Numbered from the stretch's first letter, positions 32,701 to 44,150 are shown. The stretch is 64,000 nt of DNA from Drosophila persimilis (GCF_003286085.1 NW_020825356.1:682001-746000); one strand, 5' to 3'. Made by a program: numbers and translations. Notes: generated by a model from the sequence alone, not told the origin.

Positions 32701-35223
32701 GAAACAGACTTAGCATCTAGGGTACAGAACCAAAGAAGGATCGAGGAAGAACAGTCTAAGCCTCCAGAGGTGTAGCAGGCAACATCGAGAAGGGGCGAAG
32801 ATAAACTGTAGATGGCGGGATCGGGAATGGAATATTGTGTATATAAGAAAGGTTTGCTCCGTGCTACCGCATTGTCCGCCACAGCGAAACGGGCACAGGG
32901 CACAGCTAGTTCACAATATCATCTATCTATACTATCTAGACCATTTATCTATCATCTATACCAGCATCGAACCAATCCTAGCGCTTTCTAGGCTAGTCCT
33001 AAATGAGTCTCCCAACGACATATTTGTGCGATTGTAATTCCCAAAGTGCTGGTCGGTCGGTGGGTATATGGATATGGCATATCAAAGATATTGAGCTGTC
33101 TTTTCCCGTGTATGTTTATGGAAGCGTGGAAACCTTCGTTTCAATTTGCTGCGAAATCATTTCGTTCCCCTCCCCAGACAGCAGTAAATAATTTTATGCA
33201 AACGCGTTCAAATTCCACCCCACTCTGGCGGCGTATTGTTATTATTTTTTTGCCCCATAAAAACATAAAAAACGTGTGCAACGTGCAAACAAAATTATTG
33301 ACGGTCAAATTGTGCAAAATTCGCACAAAAAATAGCAACAACAACAACAAATAGCGTTAATAATTTGCCATGAAATTTTGGCCAAGTGTGAGAGAATTCT
33401 AACCCATTGTCCCCCAAGTTCCAGACCCAGACCCAGACCCATACCCAGCCCCACCCCACGGATTGGATTGCATTGCACTCTTCGTGTTGAAAAACTGTTT
33501 ACGAATGCAATAAGCGTCGGTCCCTCCGTTTCTGATTATCTGACAAACGCATTTCAAGTGTTCACTTCCACCTCAAATAAATCAAATTTCATGAACGGAT
33601 GAGCGGATGGGCAGCAGCAACAGCAGTGCCCCACAGAGGCGGACGGAGGTGAAGGAGGTATGTGCGTCCCGGATGGCAGGGTCGAATGACAATTCAATTA
33701 AAACGGAAAAGGTTGTGCGGCGGCAACATTGTAGCGGGATATCCGAAGGCGTCCCTGAAGGAAGGCTCAATCTTTTTGGTGACCGCTTCTCGATATATTT
33801 TCAGGCAGGGCAAAGAGAGCTTTTACACAGCGAGAGATTGGTTATCGTTGATTCTGGCAACAAGAGAGAGCTTTTACATAGCGAGAGATTAGCTCTAGAT
33901 CCTTTTAGCTTCGAGAGAGACTAGCTGTAATACAGCGAGAGACTAGATCTCGACACTATCTGGCAACAAGAGAGAGCTTTTACATAGCGAGAGATTAGCT
34001 CTAGATCCTTTTAGCTTCGAGAGAGACTAGCTGTAATACAGCGAGAGACTAGATCTCGACACTATCTGGCAGGAAGAGAGCTTTTACATAGCGAGAGATT
34101 GGATATCGATCCATTTAGGAGAAATAGTTATCCATCTTCTACAGAACGAGAAATTATCTCATTTACGGAGAGAGCACCACATTTCGAAAGAGCTAAACTC
34201 TGAACCCCTTAATTGTGTAAACGTGCAGGAGGATGCCGAAGAACACAGTATGACCTTCGAGACGGAACAGATGAAACACTAATTATACTTTTCAAGAAAA
34301 ACAAAACTTCGACAGTCGTTTCCACAAATTAACAAATGAGTTACGACGAAAGCAGCGAACTCTCTTCTCTTCCAGCGAACCCTTTCCCTTTCCCTCTCCC
34401 TCTCCATCACTCGTCATATCTTGTTTTTCAACCAAAAAAAAGCCAAAGTTCAAATTTCCTTGTTTTTCCCATGAAGTTGAATATTTTTGTTATTGTTAGA
34501 ACAATGCTCTCTGCGTTCGTTCTCGCTTCGTTACGCTTTTACTCTGCTCTCTACGCGGAACTCATTAGCAACAGAAAGAGAGACAGAGAGAGCAGGCGAG
34601 AGAGCTGCTGTTGTTGTTTCCTTATGGGCGGACAGAGAGTAACCGTTATAGCCCCAACGAGGCGCAGCGAGTCGGGAAATTCACAGGGCCAGCATAGACG
34701 GTGGTGCCCCTCACCCACATTCTCTTCCTCCAGCAAAATTTAAATACTCTTTGATGGGGAGGCTGCAACAAGGAGAGGATAAAGATCTTGTTCTCATTAT
34801 TTTTGCAGATTTCTCCTCAAAAGGAGACTGCCATTCATCGATCGCTAATCAACCACTTTTTTTGTGGGTCGAAACTTCGTTTTGTTCAGCTTGGATCTGG
34901 TGAGGGTATCAAACGCTTCGGCGACTGGAAATTTGCTTTATTCTCTCACGTTTTTCTGCATAAAATTTCAAAGCGGAAAAGATGACGTAGCATTACGAAT
35001 AACGGGCTCAAAGACTGCAAGAGTTCATTGACATTCATTCGACAGAGTTCTCTCTCCGTCTATCTCTCTCGCTCAGTCTACAAATCACTCACTGCACTCA
35101 CCTGCATGGTATGAAACGATCCAGCGATGTCGGTGTGGTCGACGATTCCAAATTATCAAATAGATTACGTGCCACCGGACTGCAGTGCTTCAGGATGCGC
35201 TTCTCATATTCCGGACTAAACAT
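23779..35223 (-). CDS. fzr: Fizzy-related / Cdh1, APC/C activator
   Basis: Four coding exons: 35102-35223, 31955-32207, 24671-24904 and 23779-24606. All junctions are in phase and give 478 aa, as I recall for melanogaster Fzr (also called rap). The N terminus MFSPEYEKRILKHCSP leads to the C-box region around DRFIPCR, then LLKNELLG, KRSLFKYQSPTKQ and RKATRKISRIPFKVLDAPEL. Seven WD40 repeats follow, and the C terminus ends FANIR, the IR tail that docks on APC3/Cdc27. Fzr activates the anaphase-promoting complex in G1 and drives endocycle entry and eye patterning in flies. Introns are 2894 bp, 7050 bp and 64 bp. An acceptor-like CTACAG 17 bp before the ATG suggests a 5' UTR intron, with the first exon probably near 38.4 kb next to the CGATA cluster. 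Confidence 0.96.
25801..26075 (+). repeat. 120-bp tandem repeat, about 2.3 copies
   Basis: The phrase AGTAGGGA(A/G)CTAAATGG starts at 25801, 25921 and 26041, an exact 120-bp period, with high identity between the first two copies. The period is a multiple of three, which leaves a long false open frame. It lies in the fzr intron. Confidence 0.85.
27680..27702. repeat. (GA)n tract
   Basis: An imperfect GA dinucleotide run in the fzr intron. Confidence 0.7.
30760..30779. repeat. (GA)n tract
   Basis: About ten perfect GA units in the fzr intron. Confidence 0.8.
32208..35101 (-). other. fzr: 2.9-kb intron of fzr
   Basis: No gene was supported. It contains TATC microsatellites at 32580-32690, a 106-bp tandem repeat at about 33815-34110 and a Helitron-like end at about 34905 (GGGTATCAAACGCTTCGGC). 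Confidence 0.6.
33815..34110 (+). repeat. 106-bp tandem repeat, over two copies
   Basis: GGCAACAAGAGAGAGCTTTT recurs with a 106-bp period (33856 and 33962), nearly identical over the full unit, with a truncated third copy after 34068 and a divergent copy before 33856. Each unit holds two internal AGCGAGAGA-type phrases, so the array is internally repetitive as well. Confidence 0.85.
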
Positions 35224-35699
35224 CTTTACGCCTCAGATCTGTAGGCCTCCTCGTGTCGTCTTATGGTTGGGGGGTTTTGCGGTGTGCAAACAAAAAAAAA
35301 CTTAACGCAAAAAATGTAGCCAGTAAAAATTCTCTAAATTTGTGGATCGGTAAAAAATAAATCGCTTGTTTGATGTGAGGATGATTTCCTTTAGTTTGAG
35401 ATCCAAGAATTTATCGTACAAAATATATATGTATATTTATATATCGATGGAAGCTGCGAAAGATAGAGGAAAGAAGACGTAGGGGAAGATATAGATAATT
35501 AATTTGGATAGTTCTATTGTGGCATTCGAATTTGAATAAAATTGTAATTTATTTTTGTTGGTGTTTGGCTCGACGACAGTTTGGGCCTGTTGTTGGGCCA
35601 TTAATCAACGTCTGGATTGTCTGGATTCCAGTCGCGATTCTTTTGCCCATGGATAATCCAGGCAAGCAAACCGATTGCCTTTCTATTTTCTTGTTTTTT

Positions 35700-35730
35700 C
35701 ACTCACTCACTCACTCACTCACTCACTCAC
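35700..35730. repeat. (ACTC)n microsatellite
   Basis: Seven to eight perfect tetranucleotide units upstream of the fzr start codon. Confidence 0.85.
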
Positions 35731-35731
35731 A

Positions 35732-38560
35732 TCACATGGGGGCGTATCAATCACGGACACAGCCCGAACCCAGAACCCCAAAAGAATCTATGAACAGAAC
35801 AGCACAGAGAACAGAACAGAAAACAGTGGAGTTCTTTTGTTGGCTGTCATGTATTTTTGGATGGATCTTCTCTGTAGTGCGTTATGCATACGAAAGAGAG
35901 GTTTTCGACCCTTTTCGGACCGCTAATTAGATCCGCCCCATCATATCACGAAGACAATCCCCCACCCCGTTTTGTGGCAGTGGTCAATGGCACGCGGCCA
36001 CTGTGGGCTGCATCTACGGTGTGTCGGGTGGACTGTGGATTGTGGACTGGCGTGTCTAGACCTAATTAATTTATGGGCGTTAAGTGTTGCTTGTTTGCGG
36101 CATAGGATCCACCGACGGGTGGAGTTTCTGTTCGGGTGAAACTTACTCAGGTTAGACACTTCCGCATTGGGTCTGTCGTTCTCCTTCCTTCTTTCTTTCT
36201 AATTTTCTAAGTTGTATTTTTCCTGCTTTCTTTGCTTTTCCTCTGGTTTATGTTCATAGAAAATATATGTACGTGTGTATATAATAAAAATACTATTTGA
36301 ACGTATGACGTGACTGTTTCGGTTGAGCAACGATCTAAAACTGATTTGAACATCTAGACACAGTCGACTTGAAAGCAGGGTCTAAGGCAGCTATGACTAA
36401 GCCGGGGCTTCAATTACAAATAATTCAGTTTTTTTTCGGTTTGAGTTTGGGTTTGAGTTTTCCGTCAAAAAGGGGCAGATAAGGTTATTGATTTGCAGGT
36501 ACCGCCTATACCACAACCACAACAAGAACCACCAGACACACGGGGCACGGAACCCAAAAAGACGCGACTGATAATGCCGGTGGTAAACATTTGTGACTCA
36601 AGCCGCGAAGAGTAGGGAATATTTGTATTTTGAAGCATGCACGAACATGTCGCACACACGGCAGCCCACTGATAAGAAAGTGGGTGCCGCTTTGCTGGAA
36701 AAGCGAGCTCAAGCCGGAAAGGCAAGGGGAAGCGTGTGAAAGTTCAAGATTAGAGGCATGTGGAAACCGTTAACCCACTCTTTCGATCAAAGCTGATCGA
36801 GTGTCACACGTCATCGAAACAAAATTCACCCACCCGCATCGACTGCCCTTGTCCCGTGGGTTAATCCGCCGCCACGTTGCCACTCCTCTCTCTGGCACGC
36901 ACTCGGCCTGCACTCTCGTCTATCGCTCTCTTTGAGGCTCTGCTCATTTAGGGTTCAATGCACACACACACACACACATACACATAAATATCCTCTCTCT
37001 GGAACTAGACAAATGTTTTCTTTCTCTATCGATCAAGGACAATGAACCTTGGGTCTCTCTTGTAGCCATAATCAGACGATCCGAAAGCAACGGCACTCTG
37101 CTCATGCTTGTACTATTTTTAGTCGATGACTTGGAAAAGATTCATCAATAATCGAGTGCTGCTGTGGCGGCTGCTGCTGTTGTTTATGCCACATACATAC
37201 ATACACACATACATGTATGTACATATGCAGAAGGTCAACACACAAGTCGCCAAGAGTGAGGGGGGAGAGAGAGATAATTTTCCAAAATGGAGCTCTGTGG
37301 GAGCCAGAAGCCGACTATAAATATCGTACAAAAGACGGTGGGAATGCGGTATACCTCCATCCGTTATGCGGTTGGTTCTTGTTTTTGTTCTTGCTCCACC
37401 TTATCAGCAGCAGAGGCATGGCCATGTGCAAAGTGTGATAAGAAAGAGGGCCACAGACAACAGCAGTGCAGTGCAGTGCATGGCAGGGCCGTCATCCCTA
37501 ACCCAAAGGGAGAGAAAGAGCAGAAAGCACTAAAGCAGTACAACAGGAGCATGTGGCACAGAGAGAACAAGGATTGCTAGACTGCCTTACCACCTAGTAG
37601 TATATGGCACTGCAGGAGCCAGAGAGTCCAGATCGTGAGAGAAAGAGGGTGTGTGATGTGATGTATGTGTGTGTGTTGGTGAGAAACAAATAATCGATGG
37701 CTTTGCGCCCCCAAAAATGCATGACCAATAGCAAATTATGTCAAGGACATCACATACATACACACACACACAGAGGGAGGGAAGAACACACACTAACTGG
37801 GATACACACACAAGGCCCAAATGCAAATGCTTTGGCTAAATGTTTAATTTAATAATTTGCAGCAATTGCTAGGAATACTACTATTTTTTGTTGCTTTTCC
37901 TATTGTGCATGTACAAACGCACTCGCACTCACACTCACGCAAGAGAGCGTGGAGGCTACAGACAAACAGATAGATAGAGAGAGAGAGAGAGAGCGAGAGA
38001 GAGCGTGGTAACGGCGGCGGCGACAACTGCGACCCGCGACACATGCCTGCCCGCTCGCACACAATGTAGTGGTACAGCTAGGGTAATAGTGCAGGCCATA
38101 AAGAGAGGAAAACACAGTTACCCATGTGTCAGACCTAACTGTGAACTGTTTTCGAGTCTCTCTCACACACCAAATGCACTAATCTTCACTTATTTTGGGG
38201 CAACTGTTCTTTTGTTGTATCACACACCACAGAAACACACACTATTTTCCAAGAACTTTTCGCGGCAACACACACTAAAAACGGTTAAGTTTGATTTCCA
38301 TAGGCCGCCCGAGCCAGCTTACTTACTGCTGCACTCAGAACCGAAGGAACGAAGATTTTTTTGCGTTTGTATGGTTTGCCCGGCTATTCTATTCACAATC
38401 GCAACAAACCCCCTATTTTGATACAGCGACGACAAGGCACTTCACGACTTACAGATTATTTTGTTAATGCTAGGTGTCTCAGCATCGGCGGCTAGGTGGT
38501 GCGCGTCGTTTGCCGCTGGTTACAAAATTATTTCTTTTTTCACGCAAACAAAAACAAGTA
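35732..38560. other. fzr 5' region, no further coding seen
   Basis: Probably the large 5' UTR intron of fzr. It contains CA/CACA microsatellites near 36960 and 37755 and a GA tract at 37977-38004. No coding exon is supported. Confidence 0.4.
37977..38004. repeat. (GA)n tract
   Basis: An imperfect GA run with GCGA interruptions, directly followed by a GC-rich block (38005-38060) that looks like a 5' UTR. Confidence 0.75.
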
Positions 38561-38561
38561 G

Positions 38562-38655
38562 TAGAGGTGTCAAACCATCGATGGCACTCTCGATAGTATC
38601 GATGCTTTGCTAGTATCGATCGTTTTGCCTCTATTCATGATACTATCGAGCTCTT
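38562..38655. promoter_or_regulatory. CGATA cluster upstream of fzr (DRE/BEAF-like)
   Basis: It contains ATCGATGGCACTCTCGATAG at 38577-38596, plus TATCGATG, TATCGATCG and CTATCGAG within 60 bp. Clusters of CGATA are typical BEAF-32 boundary sites at the 5' ends of divergent housekeeping genes. The first 35 bp match the composite at 623-657. Confidence 0.65.
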
Positions 38656-38992
38656 ATAGGTCGATTCCCCATCTCAACTTTGATTTCGAAAAGTGCGGTG
38701 GTGTCAACGGAAAAACTTGAAGATCCCTTTATTTATTCATTAAAAAATATAGCCAGCTCATTACAAACGGTTCTGGTTAAGTGGGTGTTGTTGTAGCTGA
38801 AAATGCTAGTGCCATGGTTAAGGCATGTGACATTCTTCAAAAACGACACTCACACCTATGGCCACTGCTTAAATTTAGAGGGGCACGACTGTTTGAGCCA
38901 AGAAAATTTGAAGTTCCGGCTGACAAAAGTATGGTATTCCATTCCAGCATGGTAATCTTTTTTAAAAGTGTGCGATATATGAGCCCGATTTG

Positions 38993-39055
38993 ATCGATAG
39001 TATCGATGTTTTTAATCATTTATTCAAAACTATCGAGTGACGCCACTATCGTTAG
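38993..39055. promoter_or_regulatory. Second CGATA cluster
   Basis: ATCGATAGTATCGATG at 38993-39008 followed by ACTATCGAG and ACTATCG within 50 bp. With the cluster 400 bp to the left this gives two BEAF-like dual-core sites between fzr and VhaAC39-1, as expected for an insulator-type boundary. Confidence 0.55.
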
Positions 39056-39093
39056 TTTGACAGCTCATACTGTCGAATTCAAGTTCTATTTGA

Positions 39094-39950
39094 CATATTC
39101 TTCGATTTTGATCTTCCGTGGAATATTATTAGCTATATAGAACATTTAGCAAAGCCCACATAATTTTATCCGATTAATGAATCGATTTTTTACTTGACTG
39201 GCTTAGCTAATACTTGCTTTTATGGGGTTTTGTCTAAAAAAGGTCAACAACAATTTCCACTAAATTCTTCTCTTTACTTGGTAACTACATGTCAATGTAA
39301 CGACCGGAAGCGACACCTGGAGAGAGATTGTGTACGTTTCAAAAATGTATTCCCGTTTTTTTCCCATAAGTCCCATCGAAGCGCCAGTGTGAAAAACCTT
39401 ATCCACTTTCTTACATACCTTTTTTTCCGAAATTTTAGAAATATTTTGATTTTGATGGCAAACGATAAGGAATACGATGCTGATGACGAATTATAATTCG
39501 GTGTGGCCTGGGACATGGATCTAAATGACATTTCGATACGATTCCAAATATTTTTTTTTATCTGACCTTTTTCGCAATATTACTTTTTTAGAAAGGATCC
39601 AATAAAAGCAAGTGTTTAAAATAACCCAGTCGAGGAGAAATTCGATTCATTAATCAGATAAAACTATGTGGGCATTGCTGAGAGATTTAGTTAGTCAGCA
39701 TTATTCAATGGAATATCGAAATTGAGCAAATTCGTTTTTCGTTTGTTTTGATTGACCTATTTCGCTACTTGTTTTTTGTTTGACTTATTTCGCTAAAACC
39801 TTCTTTGCGCGAAATGGAATAAAAGGAAGTAGTTAAAATAAGCCAGTTAAGTAGAAAATTGATTCATCAATCGTATAAAACTATGTGGGCATGGCTAAAT
39901 GTGCTATATAGCTGAGAATATTCAACGGAATATCAAAAACGAGGAATATG
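39094..39950. repeat. Three diverged copies of a ~130-bp unit, one inverted
   Basis: Copy a (about 39094-39230) is inverted relative to copies b (39601-39727) and c (39818-39947). All share AATAAAAG-AAGT, CCAGT-AAGTAGAAA, TTGATTCAT-AATC, ATAAAACTATGTGGGC and a terminal GGAATATC-AAA. Copies b and c also share the sequence before them (a GAC-TATTTCGC phrase), giving a direct period near 218 bp. The unit ends just before the VhaAC39-1 promoter array. Confidence 0.75.
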
Positions 39951-39969
39951 TAAAATATAACTTGAATTC

Positions 39970-40012
39970 GTCGGTATATTTGCGGTATTTTTTAAAAAGA
40001 GACGGTATATTT
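39970..40012 (+). promoter_or_regulatory. Motif 6 array of VhaAC39-1 promoter
   Basis: CGGTATATTT, CGGTATTTTT and CGGTATATTT at about 39972, 39983 and 40003 match Ohler motif 6 in the plus orientation; a degenerate CCGTATAT follows at 40025. The layout mirrors the Torsin/Cbp80 promoter. Confidence 0.7.
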
Positions 40013-40041
40013 CGGAGGGTCGGACCGTATATCGAAAAGTC

Positions 40042-40052
40042 AGGTCACACTG
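40042..40052 (+). promoter_or_regulatory. Motif 1 / M1BP site of VhaAC39-1
   Basis: AGGTCACACTG matches motif 1 except for the first base, and lies 237 bp before the VhaAC39-1 ATG, almost the same distance as at Cbp80 (230 bp). Confidence 0.7.
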
Positions 40053-40288
40053 GGCGTTCTGCAACGCGCTAGTGCTGAAAAAAAATCATATGACTTGTCG
40101 ATCGATTAAAGAGAAAAATAGGTTGAATTTTCATCACAGCTCCGTTGCTTTCTTACACATTTCGCGCAATTCAATCGAGCCAGATTCGCAGCACGCCGCC
40201 CGAGTCCAGACTTTCATTCAACTGCCCTATTACTGTTCCGTGTGTCGTGTGCTTTTTTGCTTTGTGTGTTGATTTGTAAGTGACAAAG

Positions 40289-41646
40289 ATGGACAGCTCA
40301 GGATTCATGTTCAACATTGACAATGGCTATCTGGAGGGCCTGTGCCGTGGCTTCAAGTGTGGCATCCTGAAGCAGGCGGACTACTTGAATCTGGTGCAGT
40401 GCGAGACCTTGGAAGGTGAGTGAGTGGGCTGGTCGCCTCCATCCATACCCATACGCCCGCTTTGTCATGTGACCGTGCGCCCGTGGCTGATATCAGCAGC
40501 AGCACTGTATGTATACATATGTATATGCATGAGCATGAATGTGTGTTTGTGTGTGCTGTTACGCTGTGTGTGTAAGCTTGTCTTGTGATGTTTTAACAAT
40601 TTTACACATTTTCGACGAACTTAAATTGCAATTGCTGCTCGTTCGATTTTAGATCTGAAACTCCATCTGCAAGGCACCGACTACGGCAGCTTCCTGGCCA
40701 ACGAGCCCTCACCGCTGTCGGTGTCCGTGATCGATGACAAGCTGCGGGAGAAGCTGGTCATTGAGTTCCAGCATATGCGCAACCATGCTGTGGAGCCGCT
40801 ATCCAACTTCCTGGACTTCATCACCTATGGCTATATGATCGACAACATCATCCTGCTCATTACGGGTACGCTGCACCAGCGTCCCATTTCGGAGCTGATA
40901 CCCAAGTGCCATCCGCTGGGCAGCTTCGAGCAGATGGAGGCTATCCATGTGGCGTCGACGCCCGCTGAGCTGTACAACGCCGTGCTGGTGGACACGCCGC
41001 TGGCCCCGTTCTTTGTCGACTGCATTTCCGAGCAGGATCTCGACGAGATGAACATCGAGATCATCCGCAACACGCTGTACAAAGCCTACCTGGAGGCCTT
41101 CTACAACTTCTGCAAGAACATGGGCGGTGCCACAGCCGATGTTATGTGCGAGATCTTGGCGGTAAGTGGGAAGCCAGTTTGCTCCTTTGGTGTCACCTCC
41201 ATTGCTGGGTTATGTTCGTATGCTTTCAGTTTGAGGCCGATCGCCGTGCCATCATCATCACGATCAACTCATTCGGCACTGAGCTGTCTAAAGACGATCG
41301 CGCCAAGCTGTATCCCAACTGCGGCAAGATGTACCCCGATGGACTGGCCGCTCTGGCCCGTGCCGACGACTACGAGCAAGTGAAGACCGTGGCCGAGTAC
41401 TATGCGGAATACGCCGCTCTCTTCGACGGCTCCGGCAACAATCCCGGCGACAAGACACTCGAAGACAAGTTCTTCGAGCACGAGGTCAAGCTGAACGTGT
41501 ACGCTTTCTTGCAACAGTTCCACTTCGGTGTCTTCTACGCGTACCTTAAGCTCAAAGAGCAGGAGTGCCGCAACATTGTCTGGATTGCCGAGTGCGTGGC
41601 CCAGAAGCATCGCGCCAAAATCGACAACTACATACCAATCTTCTAA
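40289..41646 (+). CDS. VhaAC39-1: V-ATPase V0 subunit d (AC39)
   Basis: Three exons, 40289-40415, 40653-41161 and 41230-41646, in phase, give 350 aa. The start [23 protein letters not shown] and the end KIDNYIPIF are hallmark subunit d sequences, and the length matches the family. The subunit caps the membrane V0 ring and couples it to the central stalk of the V1 motor in proton-pumping organelles. The ubiquitous isoform (rather than the testis paralogue) is favoured by the motif 1/6 promoter. The intron in exon 1 contains CA/TG repeats; the other is 68 bp. The 3' UTR runs toward about 42.2 kb and converges on the next gene. Confidence 0.96.
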
Positions 41647-42302
41647 GCCAATCAGCCGCTCCGCCGGCATTCAAATAATTATTACTCGTTTTTTTTTTCC
41701 TCCTGCCCTTCCAAGATATATTTTTTTGGTTCTCCACCAATTCCTTGTTATCAATTGTTTAATGTATATTATATTGTGTCTTTGTGCATATATGTAGATG
41801 TGTGTAGTTTTGTTACGAGTATTACTGTCGCTCCCCCGATAAGTTCTTTTCAAGTTTTTAGTTAAATTCAGCACTTTCTGCTTCCACAAGTATTCCCTCG
41901 ATCGCTCCAAAGCTGCAGATATCTGTATATCTATATCTCAGTATCTGTATGTATTCAGGAGACATCTGGAGTGTTACCTTCTAGTGTACCTTTCAGGGTT
42001 CGTATTTGTGTACATATTTATAATTATCGAATGAACGCAAAATCAATAGCAAGCATTGGGTGAGGAGAGCATCAGCACCATACATACATATGTTATCTAC
42101 TATATAGAAATGCTTACATATACAAGAAAAAACCTACATATGTGAATGATAAATCAATTATTAAAACATGTTTTCAAACATTCCCTCAAACGGTTCTGTC
42201 TATTCCTTGTCCCAACCAGCCATCCCATCGCCCAGAAAAAGAATCAATCTGATATACATATAAATATGATATAATATGAAATATACCATTTTCACTTGTG
42301 TT

Positions 42303-42930
42303 TTAATCGGTAAATGTCTGATTGGCACAGCTTTGGAACATCAGATTTTCTTTGACATAATTCTTAAACGATTTCAACAATTTAGAAGTGGACTTTTTGG
42401 CCGACAGAGCCGTGCCCTTTTCAGATTTTGTAGCATTCTGCAGCAATTCTTCCTCCGGCATTTGGGAGGTCAGATTTATGGCACTCGGATTGGAATTCAT
42501 CAAAGATACCTGATCCTTGGATGCCAAGCCCGGTCGGGGACCAACAGTTTCCAGTGTTTCCAGTGTTTCCAGTGTTTCCAGTGTTTCCAGTGTTCCGTCA
42601 TCGTTGACCAGCTTGCGCTGGTAAGTTCCGTGGGAAGTACAATGCCAAGTGAATCTAGGTTTCTGATTCTTAGGAGACATATTATTTGAATTTTCAACGA
42701 CTATGTTGACCAGCTTCTTGCCGGACTCAGACCGTTTATCTGGGGCCGGCCAGATAACGCGAGTCTTGCTCTCGAACACCTTTAGCTCATCGCAACGCCT
42801 GCGGCACGTCACCGACTCAAAATCGTCCATCTCTTTTGTCAGAAAACATTCATAGCGGAATTTTCATCAGTTTAATAGTAAGAGGATCTCATTTGATTGC
42901 TTACTTACCAGAGATTACTTCTTTATTCAT
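42303..42930 (-). CDS. Uncharacterised two-exon protein, 183 aa
   Basis: Exon 1 (42909-42930) encodes MNKEVIS plus one base and ends at a perfect GTAAGT donor; exon 2 (42303-42832) enters in phase after a 76-bp intron. The product is basic and Ser/Lys/Asn-rich with no signal peptide: RRRCDELKVFESKTRVIWPA, MSPKNQKPRFTWHC, a run of Thr-Leu-Glu triplets, and KSTSKLLKSFKNYVKENL near the end. The TLE run is an exact 9-bp DNA repeat (about 42547-42592), so its length may vary between individuals. I do not recognise the family. A nuclear or chromatin role is a guess from composition. It faces VhaAC39-1 tail to tail. Confidence 0.65.
42547..42592 (-). repeat. 9-bp coding minisatellite (Thr-Leu-Glu)
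   Basis: About five perfect copies of TTTCCAGTG (plus strand) inside the coding exon, encoding repeated TLE. Confidence 0.9.
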
Positions 42931-43632
42931 GGCAAATATTTGAAATATTTTTAATAAACTATAAAATATATGTTGCTGTTGTTTCAGACCGACTGGTCAA
43001 GGTAATATGAATCTGTGACTGTGTTCGACTTGAAATACTACATAGCTCAGAAAGAACGGCCTACTAGGATTTTTGTGAAGATTTAATTTCTACTTGTAGC
43101 CTATGTGGGCTATCGAAAACAATGAAATATCTGTATCATTGAGAAATTGATGAACTCTGCAGGGGTATTATTTTATGTCATGTTTAAAAGTATGTAGCAA
43201 TGCAATTTGTTCGCATACATACATATATATCAAATATTCAGTGATGATTTTTCAAGGTATATGTACATATGTTAAAACCTGTCCTGTTTTTGTTGGCGTT
43301 AGCCGCGTTTGGGAAAATTTTCTGGCATTTTTTCTATATAGTTCAATATGTTAGAGAGTTTTAGAGGAATTTTAAGAGAAATTCTAAGAGAAAACAAAAC
43401 TATAAAAATAAAAAAAAAAATTCGAAAGAATGAACTTTTGCTTGTTCTAATGGGTTTTCAGATCAAACTCAATGAAATTATATGCGTATCGGTTAAATTA
43501 GTTACCTTTCAATAATTTAAAAAAACAATTTGGTGACAAAAGTATTTGGCAATCTTTTTTTAATGACTTTTTTTGACATGGTGGACAAGTGGAAAATTTG
43601 AATAAATGGGATTGTTTTCCAATCCCACACCA
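42931..43632. other. AT-rich intergenic stretch
   Basis: No gene is supported. A GCAGGGGTATTATTTT phrase at about 43158 resembles one end of the Helitron-like repeats seen elsewhere in the window. Confidence 0.4.
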
Positions 43633-43638
43633 TTTATT
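43633..43638 (-). terminator. Poly(A) signal for small membrane-protein gene
   Basis: TTTATT (AATAAA on minus) about 150 bp past the stop codon of the gene at 43789-44150. Confidence 0.5.
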
Positions 43639-43788
43639 TATTCAAGTTACTGCCATGTTTATTAAATACAAGCAGAATACCGAATGATGATCAGTCTCTG
43701 TACTAAATCCATTTGAGAAGAAAGAAGATGCTACTCCCAATCTTGCAGATAGCATCAGTCTCAGTTCAATTGGGGAGTTCGATCACGT

Positions 43789-44150
43789 CTAGCTGTGTTT
43801 CGCTGGAGAATCCCAATCACCTCGAAGATCTTCTTTGTCTCGGCGACAGAGTTCCTTGGCCACTTCAAGGTTCACTCGTTCAGAGGGTGCGGTCCTTAGT
43901 TTGTCTCCTCTGTGCTGTGTGCGTCATCGTCGGGGGATCTCTAGGCCCAGACAAAGAGATCCCAGACGTAATTCATCACCAGGTGGTGCTTGAGGATGAG
44001 GAAGAGGAAGAGAGTTGCAGCACTGGCCAAGTGGCACAAATTACCAGTGGACAAGAGTTCGAAGCGGGGGTTAATTACGAGTGATCGTATGTATGTTGTG
44101 AGCCAGACGAACATGTTCGTTGTGCGAGCAGCCGGTGTACGTGCCCACAT
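43789..44150 (-). CDS. Small single-pass membrane protein, uncharacterised
   Basis: Two exons, 43980-44150 and 43789-43914, with a 65-bp GT-AG intron in phase 0, give 98 aa from the ATG at 44150 or 86 aa from the ATG at 44114 (MFVWLTTYIRSL). A hydrophobic segment (LCHLASAATLFLFLIL) spans the end of exon 1. Exon 2 encodes a charged tail (APSERVNLEVAKELCRRDKE, then DLRGDWDSPAKHS). Without the intron the two open frames lie in different phases, so the splice model is what unites them. The acceptor (GCACACAG) has a poor pyrimidine tract, which is the main weakness. The family is not recognised; a small organelle or ER membrane protein is possible. Confidence 0.55.

Noticed and set aside
38726-39019. 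Overlapping open frames on both strands between fzr and VhaAC39-1
   Set aside because: Both strands look partly coding, but no frame has convincing splice sites or a recognisable product, and the region is regulatory.
43713-44084. 123-codon plus-strand ORF
   Set aside because: Antisense to the better-supported spliced minus-strand gene; its acidic end is the complement of Leu/Phe codons of the membrane segment.
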